Of a stretch of DNA of 38,812 nt, positions 1 to 8,805 are shown piece after piece (within the stretch, counting starts at the first letter, position 1; each line of letters opens with the position of its first letter). The translations under genes were made by a program, and so were the position numbers. This DNA comes from Embleya sp040605455 (GTDB lineage Bacteria; Actinomycetota; Actinomycetes; Streptomycetales; Streptomycetaceae), in contig NZ_JBEXCV010000086.1 of the NCBI RefSeq assembly GCF_040605455.1, positions 1-38,812 of the forward strand, read 5' to 3'. The notes under the pieces are model-generated. The model did not search any database. It was not told the DNA's origin and was given only the letters and a program-made list of their open reading frames with translations.

Positions 1-1
1 C

Positions 2-230
2 ATGGACCTCGACCGGTTCACCGGAGCCGCCCAGCGCCGTGCCGAAGGTGCAGCCGACTCGGGTCCGGTCCACGAGCTGGACCTGGACGCCATCCAGGCC
101 CTCACCCGCGCACCGGTCCTGCCGGCCTCCATCCCACGTGCACCGGCCTCCGGAGCCGCCGTTCCGCCGGCCCCGTCCCCTCCCGCACCGCGCGCGGCGC
201 TCTCCCGGGCAGTGCGCCCGGGCTCGGCGA
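2..230 (+). other. Coding-like fragment, unrecognised
   Basis: The frame that opens with an ATG at base 2 has strong G/C third-position bias and a protein-like composition for about 75 codons, with a DLDAIQALTRAPVLPASIP stretch and then a Pro/Ala-rich tail. Beyond about base 235 the bias disappears. The frame stays open only because it overlaps the aldo/keto reductase gene out of frame, so the long ORF itself is not a gene. This could be the end of a gene entering from upstream, or the front of a decayed one. I do not recognise a family. Confidence 0.25.
204..222. terminator. GC hairpin, possible terminator
   Basis: A perfect 7-bp inverted repeat, CCCGGGC and GCCCGGG, encloses the 5-nt loop AGTGC. 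It lies where the coding-like signal of the first fragment ends. There is no U tract, so a terminator role rests only on position. Confidence 0.3.
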
Positions 231-409
231 TAGCGATATGGATCGTCCCCCTGTGTCGTGGCCGGCCGCCCCGTCGTGGCAACCCCCCCCGGGTCACGGC
301 CGGCAAACCGCTCTCTCTCGCGACCGACGGGCCGCCGCGCACGACCACGAACGGGATTCGAGTCGGCGGACCGGGCCGCGGTCGGGGGGTCGAGACCGAC
401 TCCCGCCCA

Positions 410-619
410 CTACGGACGCGTTCGGGTACGGAACCGTTCCAGCCGGGCCGCGACTCCCTCGGCCGGCACGGTGACCGCGAACCAGGACGCCTCCACCGCA
501 AGGCCCTCGTCGATCGGCATGTCGACCCCGCGCGTGACCGCCGCCGGACTCGCGGACACCGCACTCGACCGGATGCCGGATCGGCTTCCGCGGGGGGCGG
601 ACGAGGTCGACGAGGTCAT
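410..619 (-). pseudogene. Enoyl-CoA hydratase C-terminal remnant
   Basis: A 69-codon minus-strand ORF. Its second half, GVDMPIDEGLAVEASWFAV followed by a GVAARLERFR segment, matches the C-terminal helices of the crotonase (enoyl-CoA hydratase/isomerase) family, where an IDEGLALE-type helix precedes an EGVAAFLEKR-type end. The oxyanion-hole and active-site regions are absent. The preceding sequence (620-720) is open in another frame and ends ...HLVDNGLIPVPNPIGAPRP, with its TGA overlapping this ATG (ATGA). That is either a translationally coupled partner or one gene broken by a frameshift. I read it as decayed; the family call rests on motif resemblance only. The rest of 620-938 contains nothing I can support. 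Confidence 0.45.
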
Positions 620-938
620 GGGCGGGGCGCCCCGATCGGGTTGGGTACCGGAATCAGGCCGTTGTCCACCAGGTGTCGGCTCAGCGGCGCGGCCGGCGGG
701 ATGGCCTCCTCGACCCCGGCTGACCGCCGCCGGGGAGGAACACACCCGCCGACTGGCGGCGAGCCGCTGGCGGACACCGCGCAACGCGGCGAACCACGTC
801 ACCCCGAGCGGCCGAGCCGCCACGCCGGGCAACGAACCCGGCCCGTGTGCCTGACCGGCCCCTCGGCATCGAACCGACCGGCGAACCCCTCCTCCTCCCG
901 TGGGTTCCCGGCGCTCCGGGCCGGGCAGCGACAAGGAC

Positions 939-1961
939 ATGACCTCTTCCTCCTCCGCCATCACCCCCGAGATGCCGTACACCCAACTGGGCCGCACCGG
1001 CCTGACCGTCGCCCGCCTGGTGCTCGGCACGATGAACTTCGGCCCCGCCACCGACGAACGCGACAGCGGCGAGATCATGGACGCCGCGCTCGACGCCGGG
1101 GTCAACCTCTTCGACACCGCCGACGTGTACGGGCGCTCCCAGCTGACCGGCGCCGGCGCCCGGGGCGACACCGAGGAACTGGTCGGCCGCTGGCTGGCCC
1201 ACGGCGATCGCCGCGAGCGGGTCGTGCTGGCCACGAAGGTCTACGGCAGCTGGGGCGACTGGCCCAATTCCGGCGGGCTCGGCGCCCGGCACATCCGCCG
1301 GGCCTGCGAGGACAGCCTGCGCCGCCTGGGCACCGACCACATCGACATCTACCAGATGCACCACATCGACCGCCGGGTCCCGTGGGAGGAGATCTGGCAG
1401 GCGATGGACCTGCTGGTCGCGCAGGGCAAGGTGCTCTACGTCGGCTCGTCGAACTTCGCCGGCTGGCACATCGCCCAGGCCCAGGAGGCGGCCGCCCGCC
1501 GATCCTCACTGGGCCTGGTCAGCGAGCAGTGCCTGTACAACCTGGCCCAGCGGGCCGCCGAGGCCGAGGTGCTGCCGGCCGCGCATGCGTACGGCCTCGG
1601 GGTCATCCCGTGGTCGCCGCTGCACGGCGGCGTGCTGGGCGGGGTGCTGGAGAAAGAACGCACCGGCGACCGGCACCGCTCCGCCGGCGACCGGGCGGCG
1701 GGCGAGGTGGCCGAGCGGCGCGAGCAGATCCAGGCGTACGAGGAACTATGCGGCAAGCTCGGCACTCCGCCCGGCGAGGTCGCCCTGGCCTGGCTGCTCA
1801 CCCGACCCGGGGTGACCGGGCCGATCGTGGGACCGCGTACGCGAGACCAATTGGACTCGGCACTGCGCGCGCTGAGCGTCGAACTGAGCCCGGAAACACT
1901 CGCCGAACTCGACCGAATCTTCCCCGGCCCGGGCCCAGCGCCGGAGTCTTTTGCCTGGTAG
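939..1961 (+). CDS. Aldo/keto reductase
   Basis: A 340-residue cytosolic NADPH-dependent oxidoreductase of the aldo/keto reductase superfamily, in the YajO/KCNAB-like group that opens with a YTQLGRTGLTVARLVLGTMNFG strand region. The catalytic tetrad is present: Asp59 and Tyr64 in FDTADVYG, Lys100 in LATKVYG, and His141 in YQMHHID. The C-terminal cofactor segment has GPIVGPRTRDQLDSAL, close to the family's usual GARTxxQL. I chose ATG 939 because AAGGA lies just upstream. An in-frame GTG at 900 and an ATG at 972 (MPYTQLGRTG) are alternatives; the latter begins where many family members begin. It is monocistronic, and the substrate cannot be inferred. Confidence 0.9.
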   Translation: MTSSSSAITPEMPYTQLGRTGLTVARLVLGTMNFGPATDERDSGEIMDAALDAGVNLFDTADVYGRSQLTGAGARGDTEELVGRWLAHGDRRERVVLATKVYGSWGDWPNSGGLGARHIRRACEDSLRRLGTDHIDIYQMHHIDRRVPWEEIWQAMDLLVAQGKVLYVGSSNFAGWHIAQAQEAAARRSSLGLVSEQCLYNLAQRAAEAEVLPAAHAYGLGVIPWSPLHGGVLGGVLEKERTGDRHRSAGDRAAGEVAERREQIQAYEELCGKLGTPPGEVALAWLLTRPGVTGPIVGPRTRDQLDSALRALSVELSPETLAELDRIFPGPGPAPESFAW

Positions 1962-2095
1962 GAGACCTGCCGGGCGGCCGCTGGGAATCCCGCTGCGGGC
2001 TGCCGGAAGACCCTCGGTCGACAATGTGACCCAGGTCACACGACTCATCGAAATATCCGGGGACTTCCTGTCCGTTTAACCGAGCGAATCACAAT

Positions 2096-2112
2096 CGGGG
2101 AATCGCTCCCCG
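2096..2112. promoter_or_regulatory. Inverted repeat upstream of tetR
   Basis: CGGGGA and TCCCCG form a perfect 6-bp inverted repeat around ATCGC, 36 bp before the TetR start. It could be an autoregulatory operator. No second copy stands out in the gap between tetR and the exporter gene, so the assignment is tentative. Confidence 0.25.
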
Positions 2113-2147
2113 GTTATCGATCGGGTACCGACAGGAAGGAGCGGATC

Positions 2148-2840
2148 ATGGGCAGCACCGTCGCCGTCGCCGACGTCGCCGAGGACCGCGGTCCGCGACT
2201 TCGTGCGGACGCCCGACGCAATCGCGAGCGGATCATCGCCGCGGCGCGCGAGATGTTCGTCGAGCACGGCGCCGAGGTGCCGTTCGACGAGGTCGCACGC
2301 CGCGCCGGAGTCGGCAACGCGACTTTGTACCGCCACTTCGCCGACCGCGGCGAGCTCGCACACCGGGTGGTCCTCTCCGTCCTGGAGAGGATCACCGAGC
2401 AGGGCGAGCTTGCCCTGGCCGAGGAGTCGGAGGCCTTCGCGGCCCTGCGGCGCTTCGCCCACGCCGCGACGAAGGAGCGGATCGGGGCGCTGTGCACACT
2501 CATGTCCGCGACCGTGGACAAGGCACACCCCGAGCTGATGGCCGCCCGGGCGCGGCTGGAGCACCTGGTCGAGACGCTCATGGAGCGCTCTCGCGCCGAG
2601 GGCCGGCTGCGCACCGACGTCGGCTCGGGTGACCTGCTGATGGCGATCACCCAGCTCACCCGACCGCTGCCGGGGATGGGTGGCTGCATGGTGAACGACC
2701 GCTTCGTGCACCGTCACCTCGACGTGCTGCTCGACGGTCTGTGCTCGCCCGACCCCACCGCGCTGTCCGGCTCCGTCGTGGCGATGCGGGATCTGGAACA
2801 CCTGGCCGACGAGCCCGAGGGGCAGCCTTCCGGGCGCTGA
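2148..2840 (+). CDS. TetR/AcrR regulator (SbtR-like)
   Basis: A 230-residue one-component repressor. The N-terminal helix-turn-helix domain spans about residues 22-80, with RRNRERIIAAAREMFVEHG leading into VARRAGVGNATLYRHFADRGEL, a canonical TetR recognition helix. The C-terminal part, with its LMSATVDKAHPELMAARARLE segment, resembles the SbtR-like ligand domain. The start is fixed by GGAAGGAG seven bases before ATG 2148. The DHA2 exporter gene follows on the same strand 164 bp later, so this probably encodes its local repressor, released by a substrate of the pump. The link is inferred from order only. Confidence 0.9.
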   Translation: MGSTVAVADVAEDRGPRLRADARRNRERIIAAAREMFVEHGAEVPFDEVARRAGVGNATLYRHFADRGELAHRVVLSVLERITEQGELALAEESEAFAALRRFAHAATKERIGALCTLMSATVDKAHPELMAARARLEHLVETLMERSRAEGRLRTDVGSGDLLMAITQLTRPLPGMGGCMVNDRFVHRHLDVLLDGLCSPDPTALSGSVVAMRDLEHLADEPEGQPSGR

Positions 2841-3004
2841 CGCGCCCCCACCGACTTTCGATATCCCTCGGCGGCGCATGACCGCGCAACCGCGTACCGA
2901 CCACAACACTTCACCGTCGCCCTGCCACTTCCGCGCGGGCGAGGGCGCACCGTCCGTCCCGCGGCGCCCGCCGTCGCTACACACCCCCCAAAGTGAGTGT
3001 CTCC

Positions 3005-4534
3005 ATGTCTGCAACCGCCCCGCCCGAGACCGCCATGCCCGATTCCAGGCGCTGGAAAGCGCTGGTCTTCATCGCCATAGCCCAGCTGATGGTCGTCCTC
3101 GACGGCACCATCGTGAACATCGCGCTGCCGTCCGCCCAGATCGACCTGGGCATCTCGGACGGCAACCGGCAATGGGTGATCACCGCGTACGCCCTCTCGT
3201 TCGGCGGACTGCTGCTCTTCGGCGGCCGGATCGCCGACCTGTGGGGTCGACGCCGCACCTTCATCGTCGGCCTGGTCGGCTTCGCCGCCGCCTCCGCGCT
3301 CGGCGGCATAGCCGCGAGCACCGGCATGCTGCTCGGCGCCCGCGCACTCCAGGGCGCGTTCGGCGCACTGCTCGCCCCGTCCGCGCTCTCCCTGCTGGCG
3401 GTGATGTTCACCGACGCCAAGGAACGCGCCAAGGCGTTCGGCATCTTCGGCGCGATCGCCGGTGGCGGTGGCGCGGTCGGCCTGATCCTGGGCGGCGTGC
3501 TCACCGAGTACATGAACTGGCGCTGGACCTTCTTCGTCAACATCCCGTTCGCCGCGGCCGCCGCGGCCGGTGCCGTGCTGGTCATCCGCGAGCCCGCCGG
3601 GTCCCGCAACCGCTCGCCGCTGGACATCCCCGGAGTGGTGCTGTCCTCGATCGGCCTGGGCACCCTGGTCTACGCGTTCACCCGCGCCGAGAGCCACGGT
3701 TGGACCGCGGGCAGCACGCTGGGGCTGTTCCTGACCGCCATCGTCCTGCTCGCTTCGTTCGTCTTCGTGGAGAGCCGGGTCGAGGCCCCGCTGCTGCCGC
3801 TGCGGGTGATCGCCGAGCGTAACCGGGCCGGCATCTACCTCTCGCTGGGCCTGGCCATCATCGCGATGTTCGGCATGTTCCTGTTCCTCACCTACTACCT
3901 CCAGACCGTCAAGGACTTCTCGCCGGTGACGACCGGCCTGGCGTTCCTGCCGATGATCGCGGGCATGATCACCGGCTCGACCCAGATCGGCGCCCGGCTG
4001 ATGACCCGGGTCCCGGCCCGGTTGCTGATGGGCCCGGGCTTTTTGACCGCCGGTGTCGGCATGCTGCTGCTCACCCGGATCGAGGTCGGCAGTTCCTACG
4101 TCGCACTGATCCTGCCCGCGCAGATCCTGCTCGGCTTGGGCATGGGCACCGCGTTCATGCCCGCGATGAGCCTGGCCACCCACGGTGTCCAGGCGCGGGA
4201 CGCGGGCGTCGCCTCGGCGATGGTCAACACCTCGCAGCAGGTCGGCGGCGCGATCGGCACCGCGCTGCTGAACACCATCGCGGCCGGCGCGACCACCGCC
4301 TACGTGGCCTCGCACGCGGCGACCTCGGCGGGCGCCGAGCAGCTGCGCATCCAGGCCGTCGTGCACGGCTACGCCACCGCGATCTGGTGGGCGGTCGGCA
4401 TCCTGGCCCTGGCCTCGACGATCGCGTTCACCTTCATCACCGTCGGGCACGGCGACAGCACGGTGGTCGCCTCGAACGACAAGGACGCGGAGACGGACGT
4501 GGACGAGGTACCGATCCCGGTGCTCGTGCACTGA
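3005..4534 (+). CDS. DHA2-family MFS exporter
   Basis: A 509-residue membrane protein with about 14 predicted transmembrane segments, typical of proton-coupled DHA2 (EmrB/QacA) drug exporters. TM1 carries LMVVLDGTIVNIALPSA, the DHA2-specific motif with a membrane Asp. The loop between TM2 and TM3 has motif A, GGRIADLWGRRR. Motif C appears in AIAGGGGAVGLILGGVLTEYMNWRW. ATG 3005 is preferred over the in-frame GTG codons at 2993 and 2999 because homologues begin close to it, but no strong ribosome site is seen. It follows the tetR gene and ends before a 16-bp-stem terminator. Efflux of a toxic or secondary metabolite is likely; the substrate is unknown. Confidence 0.93.
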   Translation: MSATAPPETAMPDSRRWKALVFIAIAQLMVVLDGTIVNIALPSAQIDLGISDGNRQWVITAYALSFGGLLLFGGRIADLWGRRRTFIVGLVGFAAASALGGIAASTGMLLGARALQGAFGALLAPSALSLLAVMFTDAKERAKAFGIFGAIAGGGGAVGLILGGVLTEYMNWRWTFFVNIPFAAAAAAGAVLVIREPAGSRNRSPLDIPGVVLSSIGLGTLVYAFTRAESHGWTAGSTLGLFLTAIVLLASFVFVESRVEAPLLPLRVIAERNRAGIYLSLGLAIIAMFGMFLFLTYYLQTVKDFSPVTTGLAFLPMIAGMITGSTQIGARLMTRVPARLLMGPGFLTAGVGMLLLTRIEVGSSYVALILPAQILLGLGMGTAFMPAMSLATHGVQARDAGVASAMVNTSQQVGGAIGTALLNTIAAGATTAYVASHAATSAGAEQLRIQAVVHGYATAIWWAVGILALASTIAFTFITVGHGDSTVVASNDKDAETDVDEVPIPVLVH

Positions 4535-4623
4535 TCGCCGGGGCACGGCTCGCCGCGCACTGTGCGGCCGCACCGATCATCGGGCGCAGACACCCGTCGG
4601 AGACCTCCCTCAGCAGTACCCCG

Positions 4624-4662
4624 GGCGCAGGCCCCACCGTCATCGGCGGTGGGGCCTGCGCC
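4624..4662. terminator. Strong bidirectional terminator
   Basis: A perfect 16-bp stem (GGCGCAGGCCCCACCG with its complement) closes a 7-nt loop, TCATCGG. It sits between the exporter gene on the plus strand and the LLM oxidoreductase gene on the minus strand, whose 3' ends face each other, so it can stop transcription from both sides. Confidence 0.85.
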
Positions 4663-4744
4663 GTATGCGCGCTTCATCACATCGCATCGTGCCCTTGCGC
4701 AGGCCCGACGGCTGTCGATCGGGTCCCGTCGCCGACCGTCCGGG

Positions 4745-5779
4745 TCAGCGGAACACCGGGATCACCTCGGCACCGAACAGTCGGATCATCGAGGCCAGTT
4801 CGTCGAAGGAGCCGCGCGTGGACACCGGGCTCGCGCCCGCGGGCAGACCCGCGCCGAACGCGGCGTGCACGTGATCGCTGCCGGTGAGATCCAGGTAGCG
4901 GATGATCTGGGCGATCACGTCCTCGGGGCCGCCCCACAGCAGGCGGTCGTGCGCGATCTCCTCGGCGGGTACCTGCTCGCCCGCGTCCAGGCGGCGGAAC
5001 AGGTCCCGCTCACCGGCGTCCTCAGCCGACTCCCGCCAGTGTTCGAGCAGGCCGCCGACGTACGCCGGCAGCACGTCCTCGGCCACCGTGCGGCGGTCCT
5101 TGCCCAGCCACGCGTAGCGGCGCAGCACCCAGTCCGGACGCCTGGCGTGCGTCGCGCAGGCCGCCCGGTAGACCGCCAGGCAGGATCGGGCCCTGGCCAA
5201 CGACTGCACCGGGCCGCACAACCACGCGTCGCCCAGCCGCGCGGCTCGCTCGACGGCGGCGTCGGCGACGCCCGCCACCCACAGCGGGATGTGCTCCTGG
5301 ATCGGGCGCGGGTGCACGGTCAGTTCGGGGAAGGTGTGGAAGCGGCCCCGATAGCCGACGTTCTCCCGGCTCCAGAGCAGTCGCAGGATCTCCAGCGCCT
5401 CCTCCATCCGCGCGCCCCGGGTGCCGAAGTCCGATCCGTGCGCGATGTACTCCAGCGGCCACCAGCCCAGTCCGACGCCGAGGGTGACCCGGCCGCCGGA
5501 GATCTCGTCGATCGTGGCGACCTGTTCGGCGACCCGCACGGGATGGTGTACCGGGAGCTGGAAGATGCCGGTCCCCACCCGCAGCGTCTCGGTCCGCGCG
5601 GCGACGGCGGCGAGCAGCGTGAGCGGGTCGCTCATGTTGCCCGGCATGAAGTGGTGGTGGCCGACGGTGGCGGTATCGAAGCCCGCCTCCTCGGCGATCC
5701 GGGCGAGCGCGAACGTCCGGTGGTACGGCTGCGCGTGGCCGGGATCCCGAAGCACGGGCAGCGACATGGAGAACCTCAT
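4745..5779 (-). CDS. LLM class F420/flavin oxidoreductase
   Basis: A 344-residue luciferase-like monooxygenase fold protein (TIM barrel) of the kind that uses F420 or FMN in actinomycetes. Recognisable pieces are RFSMSLPVLRD (strand 1), LARIAEEAGFDTATVGHHHF, LTLLAAVAARTETLRVGTGI, PVHHPVRVAEQVATIDEISGGR, GVGLGWWPLEY, and the C-terminal GGPEDVIAQIIRYLDLTGSDHV, the usual helix before the phosphate-binding end. ATG 5779 is favoured because TAGCTT, a plausible -10 box, lies 8 nt upstream, as in a leaderless or near-leaderless message. ATG 5766, preceded by GAGG, is a good alternative. The gene stands alone and the substrate is not inferable. Confidence 0.88.
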   Translation of the reverse strand: MRFSMSLPVLRDPGHAQPYHRTFALARIAEEAGFDTATVGHHHFMPGNMSDPLTLLAAVAARTETLRVGTGIFQLPVHHPVRVAEQVATIDEISGGRVTLGVGLGWWPLEYIAHGSDFGTRGARMEEALEILRLLWSRENVGYRGRFHTFPELTVHPRPIQEHIPLWVAGVADAAVERAARLGDAWLCGPVQSLARARSCLAVYRAACATHARRPDWVLRRYAWLGKDRRTVAEDVLPAYVGGLLEHWRESAEDAGERDLFRRLDAGEQVPAEEIAHDRLLWGGPEDVIAQIIRYLDLTGSDHVHAAFGAGLPAGASPVSTRGSFDELASMIRLFGAEVIPVFR

Positions 5780-5942
5780 GCGGCCGGAAGCTAGCAGCGT
5801 CCTCGCGAGCTCTCCAGGGCCGCGCGGCGCCCACGGGCGGGAGCCGGGTCGTGAGGGCGGTGTCGGGCCGGGGTGTCGGGGCCGGGCATCGCAGGGCGGG
5901 TATTCGAATGACCGGATCGGTGGGGCCGGCTGGTGTCGGAAC

Positions 5943-6428
5943 ATGATCGACCTACCACGTCTCGACCAACGGGCCCTGCGGATCGCCGAAACGATCGTCG
6001 ATCGGGTCACGATCGACCAACTCGCCCTGCCCACCCCCTGTTCGGCCTGGAACCTGGGCCGGCTGCCCGCCCACATGACCGGTCGGAACCACGGCTTCGC
6101 GGCGGCGGCCCGCGGCGAGATCACCGACGCGAGCGACTGGGCCGACCGCCCGGTGGGCGCCGAACTCGGGAAGGTATTCGCCGCGTCGGCCGAGGCGGTC
6201 GCGGTCGCGTTCGCCGAAGACGGCGTGCTGGACCGGGTGCGCCCCGGGCCGACGACGCCGATCCGTGCGGGCGCCGCGTCCCGGCCGATGCCACCCGATC
6301 GGCCCCGGAGGTACCGCGCGGCCGGCGCCTCCGGTCGAGCCCGACGGCCCGGGCGGGTCGCGTGCGTGCGTGGCGCGACCGGGCGGGCTCGGCTCGCCGG
6401 TACGCTCGCTCGGCGGGGTCGGCGGTAA
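5943..6428 (+). pseudogene. Truncated DinB/MDMPI-like metal-binding protein
   Basis: The first ~105 residues look like a TIGR03086-type mycothiol-dependent maleylpyruvate isomerase/DinB protein: DLPRLDQRALRIAETIVDRV, then TIDQLALPTPCSAWNLGRLPAHMTG, which contains the metal-ligand His region and the usual PTPCxxW motif. After about base 6285 the family's second half is missing, including the VHGWDLARA helix, and it is replaced by an Arg/Pro-rich tail without family resemblance. Intact relatives are about 190-200 residues. No other frame restores the lost motif, so this looks like a truncation fused to non-coding sequence. It may still be expressed. It lies just upstream of the Gfo/Idh/MocA gene. 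Confidence 0.6.
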
Positions 6429-6448
6429 GGGCGGCGGAGGCGATGACG

Positions 6449-7339
6449 ATGGTCGAACGGGTCGCGGTGGGACTGGTCGGGGCCGGTCCGTGGGCGAGTC
6501 AGGTGCACGCACCGGTGTTCGCGACCGGGCCGGAGACCCGGCTCACCGCAGTGTGGGCACGCCGTCCGGAAGCGGCCCGGGAACTCGCGGAGCCCTACGG
6601 AGCGCAGGCGTGTGCCGGGTTCGACGAGTTGCTCGATCGATGCGAGGCGGTGGTCTTCGCGATCGCCCCCGAAGCGCAGCCCGCGCTCGCCGAACGGGCG
6701 GCACGGGCGGGCAAGGCGGTGCTGCTGGAGAAGCCGATCGCGGGCGACGTGGACACCGCCCGCCGGTTGGCCGACGTGATCGGCGCGGCCGGAGTCGGTT
6801 CGATGGTCGCGTTGAGCGCCCGATACGCGCCGCGGGTTCGGGACTTCCTGGTACATCTGGCCGGCGCCGAGACCGCCTGGCGCGGCGGCCGACTGGCTTG
6901 CGTCACCGACGCGTTCCTGGACGGCCCGTTCGCGGCATCGCCGTGGCGGCAGACCCGCGGGGCGATTCTCGACGTGGGACCGCACGCGTTCGATCTGATG
7001 AGCGTCGCGCTGGGCGACATCGTGGATATGCGGGCCGATTCACCCGGTGCCGGGTGGACGGCGGTGCAACTGGTGCACGCCGGCGGCGCGGTGTCCCAAC
7101 TGGTGCTGTGCTGCGCCGCCGAGGCCGGCCACCGCTACGACGTGGAGTTGTACGGATCGGCCGGGACCGCCGCGCTCGACCTGTCCACCGCGATCGACGG
7201 TGCCGCGTTCGCGGTGCTGCGCGCGGAGTTCGCGAGCCTGGTGCGCGACGGGGGCGAGCACGTGTGCGACGTCCGCCGCGGACTGTATCTCCAGGAGGTC
7301 ATCGCCCGCGCCGAACAGCAACTCGCCGCGGCACGCTGA
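6449..7339 (+). CDS. Gfo/Idh/MocA-family oxidoreductase
   Basis: A 296-residue NAD(P)-dependent sugar or inositol dehydrogenase-type protein. The N-terminal Rossmann domain (residues ~1-115) opens with VAVGLVGAGPWASQVHAPVF, a GxGxxA-like nucleotide motif. The diagnostic EKPIA segment (VLLEKPIAGDVDTARRL) follows, with Lys as the catalytic lysine. ILDVGPHAFDLM corresponds to the family's D(x)GxHxxD active-site segment. The start is taken at ATG 6449, eight bases after GGAGG (6436-6440). ATG 6443 is in frame but only 2 nt from that site. The protein is shorter than many relatives (~330-380 residues). The gene ends 31 bp from the converging DUF574 gene. Confidence 0.88.
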   Translation: MVERVAVGLVGAGPWASQVHAPVFATGPETRLTAVWARRPEAARELAEPYGAQACAGFDELLDRCEAVVFAIAPEAQPALAERAARAGKAVLLEKPIAGDVDTARRLADVIGAAGVGSMVALSARYAPRVRDFLVHLAGAETAWRGGRLACVTDAFLDGPFAASPWRQTRGAILDVGPHAFDLMSVALGDIVDMRADSPGAGWTAVQLVHAGGAVSQLVLCCAAEAGHRYDVELYGSAGTAALDLSTAIDGAAFAVLRAEFASLVRDGGEHVCDVRRGLYLQEVIARAEQQLAAAR

Positions 7340-7370
7340 ACCGCGCGCCGCGACGATCACCTGCGGTGGA

Positions 7371-8216
7371 TCAGGCAGTCGGCTTTCGGGCGATGCCACC
7401 GGCCATCAACTTCTGACCGACCGTCAGCGGCTCCTCGACCGGCTCCTCCGGCTGCCACTGCGGCAGGAACACCACGCCCGGCTCGACCAGTTCCAGGCCG
7501 TCGAAGTACGCGGATATCTCCTCGATCGAGCGGAAGCGCCCCGACCCCAGGTCGGTGAGCAGCGCCTTCTCCAGCGCGACCGCGTCCGGGCTGGACGCGC
7601 AGAAGTGGGTCAGGAAGAGGAAACTGCCGGGCGGCAGCGCCTTCTTGTAGGCCTCGACGATCTGCTCCGGGCCCTCGTCGTCGTTGAGGTGGTGCACGAC
7701 GCCCACCAGCATCAGACCGACGGGCTGGTCGAAGTCGATCAGTGCGCGCACGTCCGGGTGGGCCAGGATCTCGGCCGGCTCGCGCAGATCGGCGGTGACC
7801 ACCGTGGTCCGGTCGTTCTCCGCGAGCAGCGCCCGGCCGTGCGCGAGCACGATCGGGTCCTTGTCCACGTAGACCACGCGGGCCTCGGGCGAGTGCTCCT
7901 GGGCCACCTGGTGGGTGTTCTGCACGGTGGGCAGGCCGGAGCCCAGGTCGAGGAACTGCCGAATCCCCTGCTCGGCCATGTACCGGACGCCGCGCCCGAG
8001 TATCGCCCGATTGTACCGGCCGACATCGCCGATCTCCGGGACGATCGCCAGCGACGCCTCGGCTATCGCGCGGTCCACCGGATAGTTGTCCTTGCCGCCG
8101 AGCACCGCGTCGTAGACTCGGGCAATGCTGGGCGTGGAGATGTCGATGCCGACCGGTCGCCAGTCGTCCTTCGGCTCGACCGGAGCGTTGTCCGCCGTTT
8201 GCGAGTCGTCTGCCAT
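7371..8216 (-). CDS. DUF574 SAM-dependent methyltransferase
   Basis: A 281-residue protein of the actinomycete-specific PF04672 family, class I methyltransferases of mostly unknown substrate. Family hallmarks are ISTPSIARVYDAVLGGKDNYPVDRA near the N-terminus, the SAM-binding FLDLGSGLPT (motif I), VVYVDKDPIVLAHGRALL (acidic end of strand 2), and VGLMLVGVVHHLND. The C-terminus, FDGLELVEPGVVFLPQW, is also typical. ATG 8216 has GGAG about 7 bases upstream; the in-frame GTG at 8228 lacks one. It is third in a minus-strand run after the SGNH hydrolase and L31 genes, but the gaps (135 and 181 bp) do not suggest one operon. Confidence 0.93.
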   Translation of the reverse strand: MADDSQTADNAPVEPKDDWRPVGIDISTPSIARVYDAVLGGKDNYPVDRAIAEASLAIVPEIGDVGRYNRAILGRGVRYMAEQGIRQFLDLGSGLPTVQNTHQVAQEHSPEARVVYVDKDPIVLAHGRALLAENDRTTVVTADLREPAEILAHPDVRALIDFDQPVGLMLVGVVHHLNDDEGPEQIVEAYKKALPPGSFLFLTHFCASSPDAVALEKALLTDLGSGRFRSIEEISAYFDGLELVEPGVVFLPQWQPEEPVEEPLTVGQKLMAGGIARKPTA

Positions 8217-8397
8217 GAAGGCTCCCACCGTGGGTTGAGTGATGATCAGTTCCCGTTGGTGGTAAGCCTATTGGTGCTCGACTCGGTTTTGTTGCCCGCC
8301 CCCGCAGTGTTTCGGGTCGCGCGGTTCCGGCGAACTCCCGTGCTGCGGGCGGACGTCGGCCCCGGGCGCGGTCGTGCCCGGACCACGGCGGCCCGGG

Positions 8398-8670
8398 TCA
8401 GCGCGGGTCGGCCCGACCCTCGCCGCCCCGATCGCCGTAGCGGCGCTCGAACTTGGCGATCTCGCCCTCGGGATCCACCGGCCGGGCATTGCCCGTGTAG
8501 AACGGGTGGCTCTCCGAGGAGATCTCGACGTCGATCACCGGATAGGTGTTCCCGTCGTCCCATTCGATGGTCTGTTCGCTGACGGCGGTGGACTTGGTGA
8601 GGAAGGCGTATCCGGCGGACCTGTCCCGGAAGACGACCGGGCCGTACGACGGGTGCTTGTCCTGCTGCAT
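8398..8670 (-). CDS. rpmE2: Ribosomal protein L31, type B (zinc-free)
   Basis: A 90-residue type B bL31 (YkgM-like) of the large ribosomal subunit. MQQDKHPSYGPVVFRDRSAG, then EQTIEWDDGNTYPVIDVEI, then SSESHPFYTGN is the type B signature. The zinc-binding Cys residues of the housekeeping form are absent. In actinomycetes such C-minus paralogues replace zinc-containing L31 during zinc shortage and are normally repressed by Zur. I could not see a convincing Zur palindrome in the 130 bp upstream. AAAGGAG seven bases before the ATG fixes the start. The C-terminal GDRGGEGRADPR tail is a normal variable extension. It stands alone here, without the other zinc-free ribosomal paralogues that often cluster with it. 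Confidence 0.95.
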   Translation of the reverse strand: MQQDKHPSYGPVVFRDRSAGYAFLTKSTAVSEQTIEWDDGNTYPVIDVEISSESHPFYTGNARPVDPEGEIAKFERRYGDRGGEGRADPR

Positions 8671-8805
8671 GGTCGCTCCTTTGTTGCTTTCCGGTGTGCC
8701 ATCGGGCCAACGCGCGGCGCGCCCGGGTTCTTCCGACAGCCTCGCGACGAAGCGCCGGCCCGGCGTCGGCACCGGCGCGGCCGGCGGGCGGGCGGCCGCG
8801 GGGCG

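Noticed and set aside
2..2029. A 675-codon open frame from the window edge
   Set aside because: Only its first ~75 codons look coding; the rest overlaps the aldo/keto reductase gene out of frame.
2047..2871. Shared TCGAAATATCC / TCGATATCC words before tetR and before its exporter gene
   Set aside because: They are similar by eye but differ in length and are not palindromic, so they are too weak to call an operator pair.
2714..4573. A 619-codon minus-strand frame
   Set aside because: It is the antisense shadow of the first DHA2 exporter gene, which has clear motifs and helices.
8671..8805. Zur operator before the L31 gene
   Set aside because: No palindrome of the TGAAAATNATTTTCA kind is present; the stretch is GC-rich throughout.
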